Below are positions 13,801 through 23,600 of a DNA stretch of 64,000 nt, in pieces. The first letter of the stretch is position 1; each line of letters opens with the position of its first letter. The stretch is taken from NCBI GenBank assembly GCA_008933995.1, contig WARS01000014.1:3953192-4017191 (forward strand), given 5' to 3'. Made by a program: the position numbers and the translations under genes. Below the pieces are notes generated by a model, which did not search any database, had not been told where the DNA came from, and worked only from the letters and a program-made list of their open reading frames with translations. The DNA is from Datnioides undecimradiatus. Its lineage: Eukaryota; Chordata; Actinopteri; Lobotiformes; Datnioididae.

Positions 13801-15610
13801 TCAGAAGATAATTCTCAGCTGCTGAAGTTACCAAATAATGAGATCAAATCAAAACATATTGATTTCAGGCTAATCACTCAACATAATCCTGTTTCACTGT
13901 CACCCTGCCAATCTGTAACCATGTCATCTCCAGCGACCACCCCAGGAGGGCTTATTGAACTGACTGTCCGCAAAAAGACAGATAGTGATGGTGCTGATGC
14001 AACCTGAAGGGCAAAACCTCCCACTATGTGGTCACCGGGGTCAGATCCAAACTGTCTGATCAGGGGAAGCCATCTTAGGGCAGGTCATGATTGATCAGGC
14101 CATCAGCTGGTCTCAAGGGATTCTCTGTCCAATTCCAGCTCTGCCTCCACCTGCTACCTAGCATCTTAGCATAGGTCACCAGGTCTGGAGGGATTACTGA
14201 AAGTAGGGCATGTGGGAGCTCAGCTTGTGGTTGTATAGCAATGTCACGAACTTTAGTAGCTGGAAAAGTGAGACAATAATTTACCAACTGATTCAGACAT
14301 TCACATTTATATTGTTTTCAGGTTCACGACTATTTGCGAGGCAAACTTTGCTCTCTGTACGAGAATGACTGCATCTTTGACAAGTTTGAGTGTGTCTGGA
14401 ATGGGTCGGACAGGTAAGATTTACTTCTTAACCGTCTTTTCATGCATCTGTCCATGTTATCCCAGTAACCCTTCGCTCTCATCTGCTCCTCTTCAGCGTC
14501 ATAATGACCGGTTCCTACAACAATTTCTTCCGAATGTTTGACCGTAACACTAAACGTGACGTCACACTGGAAGCATCCAGGGAGAACAGCAAACCTAGAG
14601 CCATTCTCAAGCCTCGCAAGGTACATACCAGTGTATAACCCATGTCCTGTTCTAGCTGTGATTACTAACAGGAATGTGACAAATAAAAAAGCACAAATTA
14701 AACATGAAACCTTTGCCTATATAGCAGGAAAAAGTTGCTCCATTCAGAGAAAGTTGGATCCATTAATGTTCTATAATTTTGATCTCTTTTGTTATTTTTA
14801 CATTGTTTCCTTTTGCAACAAACCGTGCAGTTGGACTGGTAAACATGTGCACAGTAACCTGTGCCAAGTGAAGGTTAAAGCTGCACCAATCAATATTTTT
14901 ATATGAATGTTGGATCGAATGACTTTGTGTAATAAGACACGAGTCATTCAAAGCGGTGAAGCCACAGAAAACACCTGACTTTGCAGCTCCTCTCAGCTCT
15001 AGAAGGTGTTTTAGCATCTTTTAGCTCTTTGGTTGCACAGCCTGCAACTTCACTTTTTTGATATTTTTACTCTAAACAACCTCATTACGAGCCAAAACTG
15101 ACATCTGTTTTTTTTAGGGAAAAAAAAAGCCATTGTGCACTATCTCTGACTCAAATAGCAGGAAGACAGTTTTAGCAGAGAACAGAACAGATCTAAGAGG
15201 AGACTGAAAATCAGAAGTAATTGTTGAGTGGCTAAAAATGAAAATGTGAATGCAAATGTCGCTCCTGGATGTGTAAATAGGCAACTGTTTGCCAACACAT
15301 TTGCCTTATCTACTTTATCAAGTAATGTCATTGTTGGGTTTGTCAGATTATGGTTAAAAAGAAACAAATGGATCTTGCAGTGTTCATTTATACATTTAAA
15401 ATTCCCCACGCTCTCATATCTCAACGCCTCTTTATCCCGACTATTGTCTTCCAGGTGTGTGTAGGTGGGAAGCGTCGTAAGGATGAGATCAGTGTAGACA
15501 GCTTGGACTTCAGCAAAAAGATCCTTCACACTACGTGGCACCCTCACGAGAACATCATTGCTGTAGCGGCCACCAACAACCTCTACATCTTCCAAGACAA
15601 GGTCAACTAA
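5419..15610 (+). CDS. ppp2r2b: PP2A regulatory subunit B55-beta (3' part; common first exon outside window)
   Basis: Regulatory B subunit that directs the PP2A A/C core enzyme to its substrates; the family folds as a seven-bladed WD40 propeller. Exons: 6086-6183, 6967-7132, 8052-8164, 11058-11235, 11363-11527, 13584-13753, 14322-14413, 14497-14620 and 15455-15610 (stop TAA 15608). All junctions are AG/GT and in phase. The product runs from [20 protein letters not shown] through [20 protein letters not shown] and [17 protein letters not shown] to [10 protein letters not shown]. The B55-beta paralogue is chosen over alpha, gamma and delta from [29 protein letters not shown] and the C-terminus ending exactly at DKVN. 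The usual first exon (coding ...NSFLRDHSY...) was not found and should lie upstream; 5419-5458 could be an alternative one. With it, the CDS is 1302 bp (433 aa), against about 443 aa in human. The 127 bp and 83 bp introns suit a compact fish genome. Gene identity is very likely; the start is open. Confidence 0.95.
6184..6966 (+). other. ppp2r2b intron with a repeat copy
   Basis: Intron between the ADIIS exon and the SKSQ exon. It ends with a polypyrimidine tract and TTGCAG. The only notable content is the repeat copy at 6541-6662. Confidence 0.85.
6541..6662. repeat. Interspersed fish repeat fragment (AGCATGCTAAyATGCT type)
   Basis: The run of alternating words GCTAACAT, CAGCATGCTAAT, ATGCTCACAGTGACAATGCC and AACATGCCGATGTTTA is typical of a short non-autonomous element found in many copies in percomorph fish. 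Recognition is from memory of the motif; no boundary repeats were defined. Confidence 0.5.
7133..8051 (+). other. ppp2r2b intron with a short repeated word
   Basis: Intron between the STN and DKTVKLW exons. It contains TTCATGCATGGCTGC twice, near 7440 and 7572, in otherwise different surroundings, and an A-rich stretch near 7680. No coding signal is seen apart from chance ORFs. Confidence 0.8.
8769..8978. mobile_element. MITE with TTAGCTTAGC terminal inverted repeats
   Basis: The left end reads TTAGCTTAGCTTAATG...GACTGGAAA. The right end reads TTTCCAGTC...GCTAAGCTAAGCTAA, its imperfect reverse complement, with paired arms of roughly 45 bp. The inner AACAGCTAGCC pairs loosely with GAGCTAGCTATTTCC. 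There is no ORF inside. The structure and the GCTAAGCTAA ends match a non-autonomous DNA element that is abundant in perch-like fish. The exact end is uncertain because the GCTAA unit is itself tandemly repeated on the right. Confidence 0.7.
9564..9612. repeat. (CT)n microsatellite
   Basis: Uninterrupted CT dinucleotides, about 24 units, in a ppp2r2b intron. Confidence 0.98.
9681..9714. repeat. (GT)n microsatellite
   Basis: Seventeen GT units, only about 70 bp from the (CT)n run. Confidence 0.98.
10819..10866. repeat. (CA)n microsatellite
   Basis: CA run with a single AATCA interruption. Confidence 0.97.
11528..13583 (+). other. ppp2r2b intron
   Basis: Intron between the DKHCK and FEEPEDPS exons. 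It has scattered CA-rich stretches around 12430-12610 and 12850-12930, and a purine-rich stretch with GGAGG/GAGAGG words at 13081-13195. No gene is recognised. Confidence 0.85.
13754..14321 (+). other. ppp2r2b intron
   Basis: Unique-looking intron sequence between the ETYQ and VHDYLR exons; no feature seen. Confidence 0.85.
14621..15454 (+). other. Last ppp2r2b intron, possibly containing an old repeat
   Basis: The segment about 14870-15350 (GCTGCACCAATCAATATTTT..., TTTTAGCAGAGAACAGAACA..., GTGTAAATAGGCAACTG) resembles a dispersed fish repeat that I know only vaguely. I could not define its ends. Confidence 0.4.
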
Positions 15611-17410
15611 AGGGCATTCTGCCCCTGCTGACCCCACACACGAGGGGTTGGAGAGATGGAGCCCTTATCTACATCCTTCTCCTCCTCTCCATATGTCTTG
15701 TTGCTGCCAGTCTACAATTTTGCCGCTCTGCTGAGGAAGTGCAGAAATGTGTGTCCAGTGTGAATTTTGGGAAGCAGGGAATTGATACAACCTGGATACA
15801 ACCTGAGGAAAAAAAGGCTCCTCGTAAACCAAGAATGGACTTTCATTCTTCCGTTTGACTTCTAATTTAATTTATTTAGCCATGCGGACACCTGGAGAAA
15901 GTGAATCCTGTGCATTTATGCAACAAGAGGAATTGCTGCATGAGTAACATAATGTAGCAGCCCTCTGGACCCTGAGGAACTGGGTTGGATGTGGGTACAC
16001 ATTGAACACAAAGTAGAGCACACAGACAGAGACTAAGCTTACATGATGGTGGCTCATTGTCATGTAGCAACAGTGCCCCCTCTCTTTCAATCTGCTCATG
16101 CCTCAGTGCACGTGATCAGCCCTGCAGCCTTGAACTGAGGAAGAGTTCTGGACAGCGCGACCCGCCGCAGAGCTCCTACAAAAGAGGAAGTGACTGTTAA
16201 TATCTGACCCCAGAAACTGAGAGTTTTCTCCGCCTGTGACGCAACGTGGTCAGTCTTTCTAGTACCAATTCTGTGTCTCCCTGGTGAGACTGCTGTAGTC
16301 TGTAATGTGAATGAAGCCCTTCCAGGCTGTGTCAATGGTTTTATTTAATGCTGTTGTTTTATTGAGTCCTTCGGTCAATGAGTCTGTTTAGAAGCTGTGG
16401 TGCCTTCTTTTGGTATGTGGGGGTTTGATGTAGTGGGAGTGGGAGGGTGGGAGGGGAATGAGTACAAGGCAGGAGTGTGAATGTTTCAGATGAAATGTTA
16501 ACCTAGGAATTTTTCTTTTGTTTTTTTTTTTCTCTTTCGCTCTAAACAAAAACAAAAAAAGCTCCACTGAGGTCCCAAGTGGAAAAAGTGCTTGAAGCAG
16601 TGTAGTCAAAATTACATTATAGCACCGGCTACATGCTTGTGAGTTCAGGGGAGGACGCTGTGATATGTACAGAGTATCTGTTACAGTCAGTCTGATGTCA
16701 TCAGTTTGCAAGAGACACGACAAAGCCACATTTGTTTTGCAAATTTTCCTGTTGGAGAAATGAATCTCACAACATTTTTACCTTATTCGCACAGTTCCGA
16801 AAATGATCTGGAGATGGTAGAAGCGTAAACTTTTCATGTTGAATTACTGAACTTAAACATGGCATAATATAATGCTAGCACAGCTCTTTTTGCATGCGTT
16901 GGATCTGATTCTGATGAAACTGACAGCTTGCACATAGACATTTGAACATCTACAGATCATCTGAGGCACTGTGCAAGTAAATCACTTGGCTTTCTGCATT
17001 AGTGACCAGTTTCAAAGTGTTTGATTTGAGATCTCTGTGGTGCCTGTCCATGTTCCTCCACCTGCTTAAGATGGGTAACATGGACCAGCAGCAGGTTGTA
17101 TTTCAGCACTCAGCTCAGTTTGAACATCCTCACCGTATGAACACTTGTCTCAAATTTGTTTTCAGAGCCAACTCCCATTAAGGAAAGTGGTCAAAGGTCA
17201 AAATGGACTGTGTGAAATCAGGGAATTATTAAGTGTGATTCCTTTAAACAGTAATGTCTTCTAAACAACCTCCTTTGTGACACTAATTGAGACAAAAAAA
17301 AAAAACCTTTTATAGCTCAGAATGTATTGAAATGCAATTAATTACCATGCAGTCTTTATGCTTACTGGACTTTCTTTGAATAAAAAAGAATAAAGATGTG
17401 CAAGTTCAAA
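15611..17410 (+). other. ppp2r2b: ppp2r2b 3'UTR
   Basis: Sequence after the TAA stop, running to two AATAAA signals at 17379-17384 and 17389-17394 that are followed by a T/G-rich stretch. A 3'UTR of about 1.8 kb is therefore likely. No other gene is seen in it. Confidence 0.7.
17379..17394 (+). terminator. Polyadenylation signals of ppp2r2b
   Basis: Two AATAAA hexamers lie 4 bp apart, with TGTGCAAGTTC and CTGCATTGTTGG downstream. Cleavage near 17405-17415 is inferred. Confidence 0.65.
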
Positions 17411-18286
17411 CCTGCATTGTTGGATCTCCTCTGTTCACACTGCTGACTCAAATTCAATGCAAATCAAATGATTCATAACACCATATAATAATGTTTATTG
17501 CTGCTTATGGTGCAAGGCTGCCCTCTTGTGGATGAAGAGTAGGGCACACAAGGGCAGTCTGGATGAAGGAAACGATTAGGAAACTTGATTATCATCAACT
17601 GGACACAGTTGGTGGTTGATTTCAAATTACTTGCCTCTGTCATGTTTATTCATATAATACAAATTAACCATTGTGAGAGCAGAATTACAGCTTCCAAATA
17701 ATGGTTGCTGACCCACCCTAACAGCTCATGAAACAAACTCACATGACAAAATGCAGCTGGACTGTGGGTGCATGCTTCAGATTTTATAATCCATGTTTTG
17801 CATACAACAAACTCTAAGATGTCTTTGCTGTAATATCAAAACCAAAAAAGAAAATATGTCATCAAGAGTCAAACGTGTATCCTGTAAGAAAACCCTCACT
17901 GGAATGAGCACTAATTCATAAAAATTTGCAGAAATTAGAAATCCAATACATTCGTCTGTCGTACTGGGCGTATTATGCAGAGTTTTTCTAATTGGCCCCG
18001 GGAGACTGTGGTCGACGTACATTTAGTCAGCTGGGGACAGCAGCTGTCAATCAAGATGCATCTTTATAACCCACCGCTGAAGCTGAATCACTGCGTCTCA
18101 GGATAAACCCAGGGACAGACAAGAGCTCCAGTGTGATCATTGATTATCAATCAATACTTTGTCTGATGCGATCATCCTAGCAGGTTTAGATTCAGTATTG
18201 CTCGATATATTAAATCTCTTTTTTGAGCAGAAGCTTTTACCTCTCTTGGCTGTCTTTGACCTTTGCAACCTTTTTTTCTGAAAAAG
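17411..18286. other. Intergenic interval and gpr151 upstream region
   Basis: About 0.9 kb between the ppp2r2b poly(A) site and the gpr151 ATG. Apart from the CTCF-like motif, no promoter element is certain. AT-rich words near 18135-18215 (GATTATCAATCAATAC, GCTCGATATATTAAAT) could lie near the gpr151 start site. Confidence 0.5.
17517..17534 (-). promoter_or_regulatory. CTCF-like motif
   Basis: The reverse strand reads CCACAAGAGGGCAGC, one mismatch from the CCASYAGRKGGCA core. It lies in the short interval between the ppp2r2b poly(A) site and gpr151, a plausible boundary position. Confidence 0.45.
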
Positions 18287-19606
18287 ATGGATAAGTTTAT
18301 CGGGAACAATGCAACAGTGGTGAACAGCTCCATAGACAAGTGGTCATTCAATGAACGCAGCTCGTTCCAACACCTGGACCCTGGGGAGCTGAGGGTCCTG
18401 GTACCGGCTATTCTGGGAGTCATCTGCATCTTGGGTATGGCTTGTAATCTCACTGCAATTGTCATCTTGTTCTCCAATGCTCATCGGGGCAAACTATCCC
18501 TCATTAACTCCCTCATCTTTAACCTGATGTTTGCTGATGGACTGGTGCTGGCGTTTACAGTGCCCTTCAGAGCTGCCTCCTACTCCAAAACTAGCTGGAA
18601 TTTGGGCTGGGTGGTCTGCAAGACAGCTGACTGGTTCCTCCAGTCCTGCATGGCAGCAAAGAGCTTCACAGTGGCTGTCATGGCCAAAGCATGCTACCGC
18701 TATGTGTCCAACCCCACCAAGCAGGTGAGCATCCACCTCGGCTCCATCCTGGTGGTGTTCTTCTTCATCTGGCTGTCCGCCTGCTCTGTCACCATCCCTC
18801 ACTGGCTGTTTGCTAGGCTGCAGAGAGAGATCCGTGGACTTGCGTGTGTGCTGATAATTCCTCCTGAAGCCAGGGATTTCATGTCTGTGTACGTCAAAGC
18901 ATACCCCCTGGGGGTCTACTGTGCACCTCTTAGCTTTGCCCTGATGTATTTCTGGAAGGCTTACGGCCAGTGCCAGCGTCGCTCCAGTAAGACTCAGAAC
19001 CTGCGCACACAGATCAGATCCAGGAAGCTCACCGTGATGCTGTTTAGCCTGACTGTGGCCATGGCTGTTCTCTGGCTTCCACAGTGGGTGGTTTGGGTTT
19101 GGGAGCGCCACATAGCCGAGAAGGAAATTGAAGGAACTCAGCCACTTGTCTCCTCTCTTCCCCCTCTTCTAACTCTCTCTGCCCAGCTGCTCACCTTCTC
19201 TTTGTCCCTGGTGAACCCTCTTATCGTCCTCTCTCTCTCTGAAGAGTTCAGAGAGGGCTACAGGGGGCTGTGGAGGCGCCTCACCCTGCGCAAACAACCT
19301 CGTCCAAAGCCAAAACCCGGACCTCACAAACCTACAGCTCTCCAATCGCCCTGCCCCAGACCAGAGACATCTGGCCAGCTGCATGGGGAAAGGAGCCTTC
19401 GGTCAAGCTCCAGCCAGGGTCCCAGCAGAGAGGCTCAGCCCCAGCTGGAGCAGGGTGGAGGAGGGAAAGACGTAGACACTGTGAGCCTCAAAGATGGGAT
19501 TGTCTTGCCTGATGTGGAGCAGTTTTGGCACGAGAGGGAGACTGGATCGCACACAGAGGAAAATGATCCTGTGCCATGGGAGCACCAGAGCAAAGAGGGA
19601 AAATAA
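18287..19606 (+). CDS. gpr151: Orphan G-protein-coupled receptor GPR151
   Basis: Single-exon rhodopsin-class receptor of 439 aa, related to galanin receptors; in other vertebrates it is a marker of habenula neurons. ATG 18287 is chosen because the codon 24 bases upstream is TTG. The N-terminus has glycosylation sites NNAT and NSS. Class anchors visible are N54 (TM1), D84 (TM2, LMFADG), C111 and C187 for the disulfide, and LWLPQW in TM6. Two usual motifs are altered: DRY is replaced by A135-C136-Y137, and TM7 has NPLIVLSLSEEFREG instead of NPxxY. The region TKTQNLRxQIRS, the TM7-helix 8 segment and the C-terminal LPDVEQFWHER (407-417) and NDPVPWEH (426-433) match mammalian GPR151, so identity is very likely. 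It lies next to ppp2r2b, as in mammals. Confidence 0.96.
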   Translation: MDKFIGNNATVVNSSIDKWSFNERSSFQHLDPGELRVLVPAILGVICILGMACNLTAIVILFSNAHRGKLSLINSLIFNLMFADGLVLAFTVPFRAASYSKTSWNLGWVVCKTADWFLQSCMAAKSFTVAVMAKACYRYVSNPTKQVSIHLGSILVVFFFIWLSACSVTIPHWLFARLQREIRGLACVLIIPPEARDFMSVYVKAYPLGVYCAPLSFALMYFWKAYGQCQRRSSKTQNLRTQIRSRKLTVMLFSLTVAMAVLWLPQWVVWVWERHIAEKEIEGTQPLVSSLPPLLTLSAQLLTFSLSLVNPLIVLSLSEEFREGYRGLWRRLTLRKQPRPKPKPGPHKPTALQSPCPRPETSGQLHGERSLRSSSSQGPSREAQPQLEQGGGGKDVDTVSLKDGIVLPDVEQFWHERETGSHTEENDPVPWEHQSKEGK

Positions 19607-20375
19607 TTACAGCCAGCCTCCAGCTGATCTCATATTTTATCTTCTACACAGTCATCAGACAGAAGCAGCTTCATCAGCAGACCCCAGCTGAATGGACGGC
19701 TGAGCGCTGCATCGTAAATCATTTATATTCTACTATCTGTTCACCTGTGTTCATGATATAATATTCAAAAGGTAAGAAGTGCAATCCATGTGGACTGGTG
19801 TTCTACGAGTGTGGACTATAAATAGAGCAGTATCATCTGTATATATGAAAATCACTAATGTTGTAGTGTCATTGTTCAATGAGAAATAACTAGATTAAAT
19901 GTTGATTAACCTTTTAAACTTGATTAAAAAGATTTTGTGTGGCTGTAAATTTGAGCTTCTGTGAACAGTGACAACGTAAAGTCAATACACAGTAGGCAGA
20001 CATATTTTTTCTGAATACCCTGTAATGATTGACCATTGTAAGTTAGAGTTTACTTGAATCTTGTGGACACAATACTCCTTAGTTGTTTAAAAACTAATCA
20101 AAGTTTTGAAATGACTGGTGTGCTGCAAGGAATCTTCTGGGAAAACATGAGACCCTTGGTTTGACAAGGTTTTTGATTTGACTTTGACTTGGTAGACGTT
20201 TAACAAAGTAAATGTATTTTGGATCCATGTGCAATCATTGTTTGTATATACCCCCTGGATGTTTGTGATGCTGAAGTAGTCAGCCTATCACATGAGAGCT
20301 GAAGCTCATTATCATTATATTCATTAATCACTGTGCATCATAATGATCAGTGTTTACAATAAAGTAACTTCTAAA
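19607..20375 (+). other. gpr151: gpr151 3'UTR with poly(A) signal
   Basis: AT-rich sequence after the TAA. AATAAA at 20358-20363 is followed by the GT-rich TTGCCTGTGTGTGATCA, giving a 3'UTR of about 0.75 kb. Confidence 0.65.
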
Positions 20376-23300
20376 AACGTTGCCTGTGTGTGATCACACT
20401 GTCTTGTCGTGCAAACATCAGCAGTATAGTTATTTGTTTGGTTATTTATCTGGTTAAATCAATGACGTACACACATGCACAAACACAGGCATATACAGCC
20501 AAGTCTTAATGAGACACATCAGCCATCAGCGGATGATCTCCTGCTGACATCGGGTCATTAAATATATTTCATAAGGGCATCCATTAGAATTACCAAGGGT
20601 TCTAATTAGAGGTAAAGAGCTTTCGTGTGAACTCGTTTCAGTGGACTCGCCTCAGTGGGAGTCTCATAAGGAATTCTCTCTTCATTGATCTGCATACACA
20701 CTGCAGGTCAAAACCTCACAGTTAAAGGGATAAACAACATTAGGAAACTGTGCCTGAGTTGATCTCTGATCAATATATCTGTGTGATGTAACAGCAGCCC
20801 GGCTGTGCTGAACATTGAGACACATATTACTACTTTTCCCTCTAATGAAAGACATGCACTCCATGTGTTTACATGGGGTTAATTGTATAATGTTGCCATG
20901 TTAAAAGAGAGCAGGGGAAAATTTTGGATTTTTTTCCATAGTTACCTTACACCTTTTTCACCTCCCCCACACTCACTCACTTATGACATTTTCCTCTCAT
21001 TAATCATTCATGTTGACCTTTTATTGCTAGAGGCAAGTACCTCAATCAGAGCAACACTTAACTATATAACCCACCATCAGTCCCTGGGGTAGTGACCTGG
21101 CCATAAAATGCTGAAGGGATTTCGTTCATTGTTGCACTGAAAATGTAACCTTCACCAAATGACTAAAGGTTATATTGTACAGCAGTAACACAGAAACATT
21201 ATAGTTGTTACAGCATTTTTAAATACACTATGTGATGACCATTTCCACTGTCTAGCACCGCTGGTTCTGGTAAATGAGCCAATAAATCTGCAGTTGTGGG
21301 ATTTTATCCCAGTTCAGCAGAAAGGCCTGAAGGTGCTAATCGCTGACAGACAACTGGTGCAACCCAGCCCATCCCATATTTAAGCTATACTGAATGCTGT
21401 TCAAGGCTCGTACATGCCTGTAGTACACCAGCCCTGGTATTTTCACATTTTGCCTAATAAGACCTCGAATGTCTGGGTATGCACTTCACTGACGTGTCCC
21501 TTGCTGACTTTACACCATCACTCAGCAATGTGGGGTTTACAGAAAAAAAGTCAGATTTGTCCCAGTTCTGCGCCAGCAAACACTGCAACATACTGAATAT
21601 CTACACAGTATACATAGAGCGCTTTTTGCAGTAAGTGTACAAGGAAATCTAAATGTACAATTCTGCAATAACAGGAAACTGCAATATGTGTGGAAATGGA
21701 CATTGATGTATTGCAATTGATTTATGCACAAAAACTCTGACTTTCAATGCAAGTTGCATTACCTCACATCACAGCTCTGCTTAAAGCAGCTTACTAAAAA
21801 TGCACAACAGAGTGAAGAGTATTGTTTAGTTATTCCAGGAAATACTTGCTGTTTTCACATTAACGTTAACCCACCACAGAGATAGTAATAGTTAAACATA
21901 ATGCTGCTGCAGTGCATGGATACTGATGTTTTAGCTGATGTTTGCTCTCAGTTGTCTGAGCTGAATGAAGGAATATGACGCTGATGAAGAGAAATACAAA
22001 TAAAACTGAACTGTAATCATATACGTTAAAAAAAAACACCAAAGTGGATGAAAACAAACACAGAAATAACTGGTGTAGCCAAATGATTTTAAAAAAGAAT
22101 GTGAAAATCAACATTACAAGTGGAAAAACAACTCGGGCTTAATTGGGTCATTATACAAGGCAGGGGAGCTTTCAGCAGGCGAGATCCTCTCTTTACTGCC
22201 CTCCTGGCTGCGCCTCCCCTCCTGCTGCGAGGGGAGGCGGGGGTGTCACCCCTGCGTTTTATCCCTCAGCCAATCATCATCTCTAATAAATGAAACTCCA
22301 CAGGAAGTGACATGCTAGCTTACACTAATTATGCTCAGCAGGAGAGGGCGCAATTAAGCTACATGCTAAAACCTTTGGCTGCCAATGCCTTGTCTCCCTC
22401 TGAGTCACAGCTACCTTCGCCTCCCTTTGGTCCTGTGGAAGATCACCTGGCTCTTCAGTCCGCACAGTGTCGACCAGGCAGTGTGTGTGTGTGTGTGAGG
22501 TTGTTTTTGTGCTGGAGGAAGGTTGGTTCAGGGGGTCTGGCCTTGGTATTTAGCAGGCTTTTGATTAGAATAAATCAGATAGCTTTCATCTCAGTGAAGG
22601 ATGTGGAGAGCTAAAGGGCAGCCACCTTTCAGCATTTCCAGCAGTGCTAAAAGCGGGTGTCATTCAACCTATACATACACTATCGATTTGTAACTGTTTA
22701 GTTAAATAGCAGAAAGAAGTCAAGGAAATGATGTCATCTCCAACTTTAATTCAAATCAATTTATATGACTTTCTTATGCCGTTTTGGTTATGTCCTGCAG
22801 ATGCACTTGAAATAATTTAAAACTGCTCCATAAAGTTACATTATATTACTATTTATAATCATCAGCAGACAATAAACTGTGAAAGATGCTGCCTATATTA
22901 TTGTCCAACCCCACAGTTTCCTGTTTTTAGCATTTTGATTGATTTGATTGCATGGTTTTTAGGATTACTATTTCAGCTGTTTTCATTGGAAAAATCTGGG
23001 ATAAAACCACTGTACACTACCTGTCACCAAAGTGAACAAAGTTAGTGACTAGCTGCTGAAGAGCCAGATATTTTCCTTCGGTTAGGTGGTGGAGAACATA
23101 AGAGAACTAAAAGGAAATGAATAATGAATTTACTTTCTTCAAATTGCCAAGAACAGACTATAAATAAGTGCCTTTCCTGGCCTAGTATGAAAAAAACCCC
23201 CACTCTTCATATCAGCCATTTCAACTTTATGAAAAGTTTAGGATTTCAGTCACACTGTGGTCTAATAGTGTGAAGATTACAGACTGCAGGGTTACGCTGT

Positions 23301-23600
23301 GTTGTTACAGAGAGGTTTCAGTGAAAAACATGTGCTTCTGTTTAACACTAGTTTTACATTCCTGCAGCTCTGTGAGGAGCAACAGGAGAAAACTGACAGG
23401 AAGTACTGCATTTCTTAGTTTTAATGTTTCAACTTTGATAATGTTTGCATCATTGCACCTGGTTTTAAGAGTATGGAAATATATAGAGATATATAGAGCA
23501 ATGTCTGATATGCCTCATCCAGTTATCTACAAATGAGCATACTTCTGAATCCTGTTATGAGCAAGATCACACAACCAGTTAAAATGTAGAACATTATAAT
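20376..23600. other. Intergenic region between convergent gpr151 and adam19
   Basis: No coding signal. Two blocks look non-repetitive and could be regulatory: 20505-20625 (CATTAAATATATTTCATAAG...TTCTAATTAGAGG) and 22130-22480, which includes a GC-rich hairpin, GCCAATCA and CTAATTATGC words. The rest is AT-rich. Confidence 0.5.
22211..22239. other. Perfect GC-rich hairpin
   Basis: CGCCTCCCCTC (22211-22221) and GAGGGGAGGCG (22229-22239) are exact reverse complements around the 7-base loop CTGCTGC. It stands out in an AT-rich intergenic region. There is no trailing T tract and no adjacent gene end, so its role is unknown. Confidence 0.8.

Noticed and set aside
18263-18286. Upstream in-frame extension of gpr151
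   Set aside because: The first codon there is TTG, not ATG; the first ATG is at 18287.
18494-19111. 205-codon minus-strand ORF
   Set aside because: Lies fully antisense within gpr151, a gene with a clear family match; a shadow frame.
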